A stretch of DNA of 64,000 nt, taken from Pyropia yezoensis. Lineage: Eukaryota > Rhodophyta > Bangiophyceae > Bangiales > Bangiaceae. The stretch's first letter is position 1. Each line of letters starts with the position of its first letter. The position numbers were made by a program, and so were the translations under genes. Positions 59,245 through 64,000 of this stretch are shown here, piece after piece. The notes beneath the pieces are model-generated. The model saw nothing but the letters and a program-made list of their open reading frames with translations, had not been told where the DNA came from and did not search any database. The stretch spans positions 22,181,346-22,245,345 of the forward strand of contig CM020618.1 of NCBI GenBank assembly GCA_009829735.1, read 5' to 3'.

Positions 59245-59934
59245 GGCCACGCGAGTCGGGTGGCCAAACTGGACGGTGGGGCAACGTAAGCTGGGGCAAG
59301 TGCCGCCGCAAAGCTGGCCAGGGTCAAACGGACACGACACGGCCCTGTCGGGGACCGCTTGTCTCCGAAGAGAGAAACATGATAGGTCAAAAACACCCAA
59401 TGAGCCTGAGCCCAATAGAGCGTAATTCGCGAATGTGCACACTATCGGTCAGCTGCGTGGCCCTGTTCGCGAGGATCGATTCCGCCGTTCCCCGTGCTTG
59501 CCCAAAGTGAAGCGCCGTCGTGCGAGCGCGTCCAACGTAAAGGCAGAGTTTACAAAGTAATAACAAGACAACGAAAGGGGAGCGAGATGGCCGCCTGCGG
59601 CGTGTCGCCGGCTCGCTAAAGAACCCCCCCTCTCCACTCGGCCCACGGGCCCAGTCGCGCGCACGGTTGTGCGGTCGTGCGCCAGGGCCTCGTGTGGCCC
59701 CCCAGTCACGAGGCTGCCCACAAGTCGACACGGGGCGCCCAGCTAACGGGGCGTCCCTCCCGCTCGAGCAGCCGGAATGGTGGCCGACGAGGCACCACAA
59801 ACCCCCCGTGGCCGACCACGTTCCACTCAATATCTCGCATCTTCCCCCCCCCCCACACCAATGTCAACCATATCTAACTGTCGCCTGAACTTCCCAAAGT
59901 GGAACCCGCCGCCATCTTCCGCAGAATCTCACAA
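59245..59934. other. Leader region of element D
   Basis: No supported gene. Between gag and the right direct repeat; contains a C-run at about 59847-59855. Confidence 0.5.
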
Positions 59935-60243
59935 CCATGCCCGCATGATGCGGCCGCCGGGTGCCGTGACGTCGGGGCGGTCCGCGCGGCAGCTGGTCGA
60001 GTGGGGATGACGGGGGTCTGGCGGCGATGCACGGACGTGTCGACCACCCAGCACGAGTCCCCCCTGCACACGGACGCACGCGGTCTCGGTAGTTGTGAAT
60101 ACTCGTGTCGGGGATCAGCTGCATTCTGTCGACAGTCCGGCTGCTTTCAATTTTTTCGGAAGGTGGGCGTGAATGTGAATCCGTGCCTGACGGGGCTAAC
60201 GTCACCATTGAATCAGGGTCGGAAAATCACAAATCTCGTCGGG
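59935..60243 (-). repeat. Direct repeat of element D, right (probable 5' LTR part)
   Basis: 309 bases matching 55931-56362 without the MITE. The true LTR may extend further right, since the left copy is cut by a deletion. Confidence 0.72.
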
Positions 60244-60565
60244 AAGTCACAATTGCAAAACGGAGAAATCGCGAGAGGACGGAAGAAGAATACGAAGAAT
60301 AAGAACACAGGGGCCGTGTGCGGTAATATAACTAATCGGACACAAAAGAATTCTCGATACGTCACACTCACCACGATGCCCTGTGAGGGCCTCAGCTGCT
60401 GTGGTGTTGCCTTTGCGGACAGGGCACAACCTAAAGAGGGCACACTCGCATACCACCCACCCTATACCCCCTCCGTGCTATTTTTTCTCAGACACGCGGC
60501 ACATGCGCCCCACGCGAACAGCCGCCCGCTCAGACCGATTCTTGGCTTTCTCCTCGCTGTCCCGG
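60244..60565. other. Unassigned stretch
   Basis: A-rich segment (about 60250-60310), then mixed sequence; possibly the rest of the D LTR. No gene seen. Confidence 0.5.
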
Positions 60566-60921
60566 CTGTGGGGCAAACCCCCCACCACGAAACAAGAGGA
60601 TGGTGTGTGGGCCAGCAGTTTCTTGGTCGGGACGGGGAAGCGAGGCCAAGCCCCGCTGTGCCTCCCCTTATCCCACAAGGGTCCCTCAAATTCTCGCCAC
60701 TCAGATTCTCCCAGCCCAGCACAGGCCCACCGGGCCACACGAAAGCTCCAGACGATAAAATGCAGAAAACCTTCAAGTCCAAATTGAACTTACTACTAAG
60801 CTACCTATCCCGAACTTGGGGAATATGGACCCAGAGGAACGGGGAGAAACGGGTCAGGCTAGCTGCCTGCCGCCCCTTGCATGGCACGTGTTGCCACCTA
60901 CCTGGGGTCAATACTGCCACA
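60566..60921 (-). repeat. Truncated family-A LTR, inverted against its neighbour
   Basis: About 356 bp matching the distal three quarters of the family-A LTR, from GTGGGGCAAACCCCCCA to TACTGCCACA. The following bases, GTCCCCTCTGTAGTTG, resemble the polypurine-tract side of A2, so this is the internal edge of a 3' LTR from a lost minus-strand element. Confidence 0.85.
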
Positions 60922-60958
60922 GTCCCCTCTGTAGTTGTCAACCCGAGGTTGTCCCTTT

Positions 60959-61426
60959 TGTGGCAGTATTGACCCCAGGTAGGGGGGCAGCACGTGCCAT
61001 GCAAGGGGCGGCTGGCAGCTAGCCTGACCCGTTTCTCCCTATGCATTTGGGTCCATATTCCCTAAGTTCGGGATAGTTAGCTTAGTAGTAAATCTCACGT
61101 GGATTTGAGGGTTTTCTGCATTTATCGTCTTGAATTTTCGTGTGGCCCGGTGGGCAGGTGCTGGGGTGGGAGATTCCGAGTGGCGAGATTCTGAGGGGAC
61201 CCTGGGGGGATAAGGGGAGGGACAGCGGGGCTTGGCCCTGCTTCCCCGTCCCGACCAAGAAACTGTTGGTTCACACACTATCTTCTTGTTTTGTCGTGGG
61301 GGGTTTGCCCCACAACAGGGATAGAGTGTGTGCAACTTGCACTTCTTCAGGTTCCCCCGACACGGGAGGCGGCCCTTGCGCACCGCCCCAACTTGGGTGC
61401 CGTGTGTGCGAGTGGTTTTTGCCATA
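60959..61426 (+). repeat. 5' LTR of copy C
   Basis: 468 bp from TGTGGCAGTATTGACC to GTTTTTGCCATA; the last CACA has become CATA. Reverse orientation relative to copies A1 and A2. Confidence 0.9.
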
Positions 61427-61447
61427 TTTTGTGGAGCAGCAGGGGAC
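61427..61447 (+). other. Primer-binding site, copy C
   Basis: TTTTGTGGAGCAGCAGGGGAC; one G of the usual TTTGGTGG is changed. Followed by the conserved GAGGTAAA-C-TTTACCTC hairpin. Confidence 0.75.
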
Positions 61448-61545
61448 AGAGGTAAACTTTACCTCCCGGTGCACTTGGGTGTAGAGGGCCCTCTGTCTCA
61501 GAGGAACGGTGGTCTTGGACTGTATCGTGTGGATCGCTAGCCCAC

Positions 61546-61980
61546 ACGGCTGGATCGGACCCTCCCGCGTTCGGGAAGCTCTGCGGTGACGACTTTACTC
61601 CGGCGCCTGCGAATACTGGCCAGACACAGGGTGGACCTGGGGTCGCGGAGGTGCTAGAGGCACTCCAGCCAGCAGGGCCGGTGGTATCGGTGCGGGCGGT
61701 ATGCCTCCCCGACAAAGTCGGGTGTTCACCCTGAGGGTTTTCCTCGGAACGGTTGTTCGCACTTCGGCCACCGGGTGGTACACTCAGAGGGAACGTCCCA
61801 AGGTGAGAGGATTGTCCCCGCGAGATCCACTCGGGTTGGATTCAACTTCAGCGTAGAGCCATCGCCAACCAGTCGGGTGGAGGACGGCGGATCTTCTCTC
61901 GTCGGTAATGGGCTCGAGCCTGTGACAGGAGTCGTAACGAGTTGTTACCCCCACCACCCTCAAGGAAAGTGTCTTTGATC
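61546..61980 (+). pseudogene. Gag N-terminal remnant of copy C
   Basis: Aligns with the start of family-A gag, but the start codon has become ACG (61546-61548, ACGGCTGGATCGGAC). Only the N-terminal low-complexity part remains, with many substitutions and indels, before the sequence jumps to pol. Confidence 0.7.
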
Positions 61981-61984
61981 GGGA

Positions 61985-62210
61985 ACGTAACGCCCCCTGG
62001 GGTGCACATCTCGGGTCTAGTACACTATACCAGATCCTGAGCACAAGATACTACTGGCCCTTGTGAAAGTGACGCATGTGGATGGGTTGTTGTATGCACA
62101 AGTGGTGCGTGGAGACGTCCCGCACTACCTCTGCGTGTAGCAGCACCCTTGACAGGACCTTTTCAGAGACCGGACCGCGGTTTGTGCCCGTTATGTTCCA
62201 AGGAGTATTT
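61985..62210 (+). pseudogene. Older diverged integrase fragment
   Basis: Two recognisable pieces: the HHCC region (about 62006-62062, equivalent to HLGSSKLYQTLRTRYYWP) and the second-Asp region (about 62146-62210, ETGPRFVPVMFQGVF, equivalent to DNGPQFVSVLFQGV). Both are far more diverged than the integrase that follows and are separated by a deletion. Confidence 0.7.
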
Positions 62211-62219
62211 CCCAGGGCG

Positions 62220-63682
62220 AAGATCCCTCCTGCAAGTCCCAGAGGGAGGCGCTGGACACCGTCGCAGAGTCGCGATTCTTCGTCGGAGACGATGGCCTCC
62301 TCTTGAGGGGGGGGGTAATTCAGGGGACTGAAAAACTTGTCGTCCCCGCATCCCTCAAGGACAGTATCCGTGAGAGGGAGCATAATGCTCCCACAGGTGG
62401 ACACTTAGGGTCTAGGAAACTGTACCAGACCCTGAGGACCAGGTACTACTGGCGCGTCCATGGTGGTGGACATCTACAGTTGGGTGGCTGCCTGCACAAG
62501 TTGTGCGCAGAACCGTCTGATGGAACGGCGGCCTACCACGGCTAGGCTGCTGTTCCCGTCTAAGAAGCCCTTTGCCGCGTTGGTAATGGACATCCTTGGG
62601 CCCCTGCCAGTGACAGAGGATGGAAACCAGTACCTCCTGGTCATCTGCAATCGCTCCACGAAACTTACGCGAGCGATCCCTCTGGCAGAGATCACGGCCA
62701 TGTCGGTCGTGTCAGCCTTCCTAGATCACTGGGTTGCCGCTTATGGCATCCCGGACAGTACATTGTCGGACAACAGACTGCAGTTTGCGTCGGTACTGTT
62801 TCAGGGAGTGCTGGATATGTTAAGGGTTCAGGAAACTATGCCACCCCCTACCACCCACAAACTACTTGGCAGGTGGAGCGCTTCAACAACAAAACTATTG
62901 TTCGACAGCTGCGCCACTATGTGAGTGAGCACGTTAAAACGTAGGACCAATACATTTCTATTCTTACCACTGCCTACAACTCGCAGGTTCACTCATCTAC
63001 CAGGGAAGTACCCCTCGCTTTCGTGACCCCACGTCGCGTGCGGTCTATTGCCGTACAGCGGCCGCTCCCGACTAGGGAGGCCGATGGCATTACACCTACT
63101 ACCACAGAGAGTAAGGTGGAGTTCGCCGCTAGGCTCGAGAAATTCATCCCTAAAGTCAGGGCTGTGATGGACAAAGCGCAAAAGCGCTACAAACGTACTT
63201 TTGAAAAGAAGGTGCGTAATGCCAAGCACGTCCCCGAGCAGGGTGACTGGGTGCTGGCACACTCACATACCCCAACTGGGGGTAAGTTGGTGTTCCAAAC
63301 GAAGGGGCCATACCAAGTCCTTCGTACGGATGGGCGACGGTTTACCATCGAAAGTGACGATGGCATCCGCACAGTACACAGACAGGACGTGGTAAAAGTT
63401 GCACCACCTCCGGCAGGCGACCCGGCTTGGGCCCGTGCGCTGAAGGCGTGGCGCCTGCCTTCGTTCCCTGCGACGAAACAGGGCCCGCAGGAGTACGTGT
63501 TCGATAATTTCATCGACCACGGCTGGGATGAGGACACTAACCGCCTCATGTTGAGGGTGCGTTGGTTCGGCTGTAAGGCCAAAGATGATACGTGGGAGTA
63601 CGTGGAGGATCTTCCCGCTGAAAAGGTCCGGGCGTACTGCGCCCAGAATGATATCGACTCTAACTGCCCTCCTGCAACGTGA
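62220..63682 (+). pseudogene. pol: Pol 3' region of copy C (integrase and chromodomain)
   Basis: Begins in the RNase H-integrase linker (SQREALDTVAES). It then encodes the integrase finger (HNAPTGGHLGSRKLYQTLRT, CTSCAQN) and core (MDILGPLPV, LSDNRLQFAS, in which the usual Gly-Pro of DNGPQF is changed). Frameshifts occur near 62460, near 62830 in the PQTNGQVERF region and near 62940, where a TAG also lies. The last frame, 63023-63682, is intact and includes an undamaged chromodomain (FIDHGWDEDTNRLMLRVRWF, DDTWEYVEDLPAEKV). This shows what copy A2 lost through its TAG at 8845. Confidence 0.88.
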
Positions 63683-63715
63683 GGGAAGGCCAAGTGACGG
63701 TGTCAAGAGAGTGCT

Positions 63716-64000
63716 TCAAGTCGAAGTGGTACGCAGAGTGGGCTCGAAATACAGCCCTAACCCACACACTCTCACAACAGAGGCAGATGCCAACTGGGCA
63801 CGCATGCAAGACTCCCCACCACCACGACGCTCGCCCTCACGCGGACGCGAGCGGCGAGACCCATGCCGATAACGTTCTCCACTCGTCGGAGGGGGCGGCG
63901 GCTCCACGTCGGAACCGTCGCGCCCCTCACGGCCGCGCAAGTGGCAACGACCGCGGCTATTAATCTGCTTGTTCTTGCGCGCAAGTTGGCGACGCAGACG
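63716..64000 (-). CDS. Antisense accessory gene of copy C, C-terminal part
   Basis: The minus strand encodes RLRRQLARKNKQ, then GREGRDGSDVEP, GERYRHGSRR and GESCMRA. It is collinear with the C-terminus of the 6703-8616 protein (RLRRKLARRTKQ, EKRDGSDLEP, GERYRREGRG, GESSMHA). The frame is open from the right edge through this region, with a 10-codon insertion relative to A2 and loss of the A2 stop. Survival of this frame in an otherwise broken element supports it being a real gene of the family. Confidence 0.65.
   Translation of the reverse strand, partial: RLRRQLARKNKQINSRGRCHLRGREGRDGSDVEPPPPPTSGERYRHGSRRSRPREGERRGGGESCMRAQLASASVVRVCGLGLYFEPTLRTTST

Larger units (their letters stand above)
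55931..60243 (-). mobile_element. Deleted LTR element D (gag, protease start, integrase core)
   Basis: A 309-bp block is repeated directly at 55931-56362 (interrupted by a 121-bp MITE plus TA) and 59935-60243 and flanks gag and a partial pol on the minus strand. I read the blocks as LTR remnants. The right one has TG at 59938 beside a possible PBS beginning TGGTTGTGAGATTCTG. The left one has no polypurine tract, and the pol frame runs straight into it, so RT, RNase H and part of the 3' LTR were deleted. Target duplication not found. Gag-protease-integrase order points to the copia type. Confidence 0.65.
60959..64000 (+). mobile_element. Family-A Ty3/gypsy element, copy C, rearranged (cut by right window edge)
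   Basis: Plus-oriented: 5' LTR 60959-61426, PBS, gag start region, then a jump to integrase with loss of the rest of gag, protease, RT and most of RNase H. The integrase C-terminus and full chromodomain end at 63682, and the antisense gene begins on the minus strand at the right edge. Many frameshifts make it inactive. Confidence 0.9.

Noticed and set aside
1..64000. rRNA genes, replication origin, organelle DNA, bacterial operons
   Set aside because: None seen; LTR elements, spliced introns, TAF6 and a UBX protein all indicate nuclear eukaryotic DNA.

Overview
This is eukaryotic nuclear DNA made of two parts: transposon-packed stretches (about 1-2463, 5892-26093 and 48747-64000) and a very GC-rich gene island (about 31.2-47.9 kb). 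The island holds host genes with few, short introns and long Gly/Ala/Pro/Arg low-complexity segments. That combination suits a bangiophyte red alga of the Porphyra/Pyropia type. This is an inference from composition, gene style and element types; another GC-rich protist is possible. A 500-base run of N lies at 40100-40599.

Retroelements, left to right. (1) A family-A Ty3/gypsy copy on the minus strand runs off the left edge (1-2463). (2) A second family-A copy is complete, 5892-26093, with 469-bp LTRs and target duplication GCTGG. (3) A 10,846-bp Ty3/gypsy element of a different family, B, sits inside the gag of (2) at 13283-24128, with 363-bp LTRs that differ at one visible base and target duplication CACAG. 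(4) A complete Ty1/copia element lies at 50776-55881 (312-bp LTRs, duplication AAAGA). (5) A deleted element with gag, protease start and integrase order (D) lies at about 55931-60243. (6) A rearranged family-A copy on the plus strand (C) starts at 60959 and runs off the right edge. DNA elements: a 1.87-kb hAT derivative (48747-50615) and two Tc1/mariner-like MITEs (39766-39884 and 56088-56208). The second MITE has its own empty site in a duplicate of its host sequence.

The most interesting system is a large extra gene carried antisense to gag-pol in both Ty3 families. It lies between the end of pol and the 3' LTR, convergent with pol: 6703-8616 in A and 14250 to about 16681 in B. The two predicted proteins share a spaced motif block, and the third copy (C) keeps the family-A C-terminus open at 63716-64000. 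Both families also carry many short perfect palindromes inside coding sequence. Their arms vary but stay self-complementary, and the centres are family-specific: CAA(G/C)TTG in A, GGTCAACC or AGGTGCCT in B. A hairpin array sits at the convergence point in B.

Host genes recognised: a UBXN7-like p97/Cdc48 cofactor (31284-33532, three exons), a glycogen-binding (AMPK-beta/CBM48) plus TPR protein (34706-38394, minus), the TFIID subunit TAF6 (41773-44172) and an unrecognised Gly/Arg/His-rich protein (45829-47841, minus). They look like ordinary host genes and are not functionally linked to the transposons.
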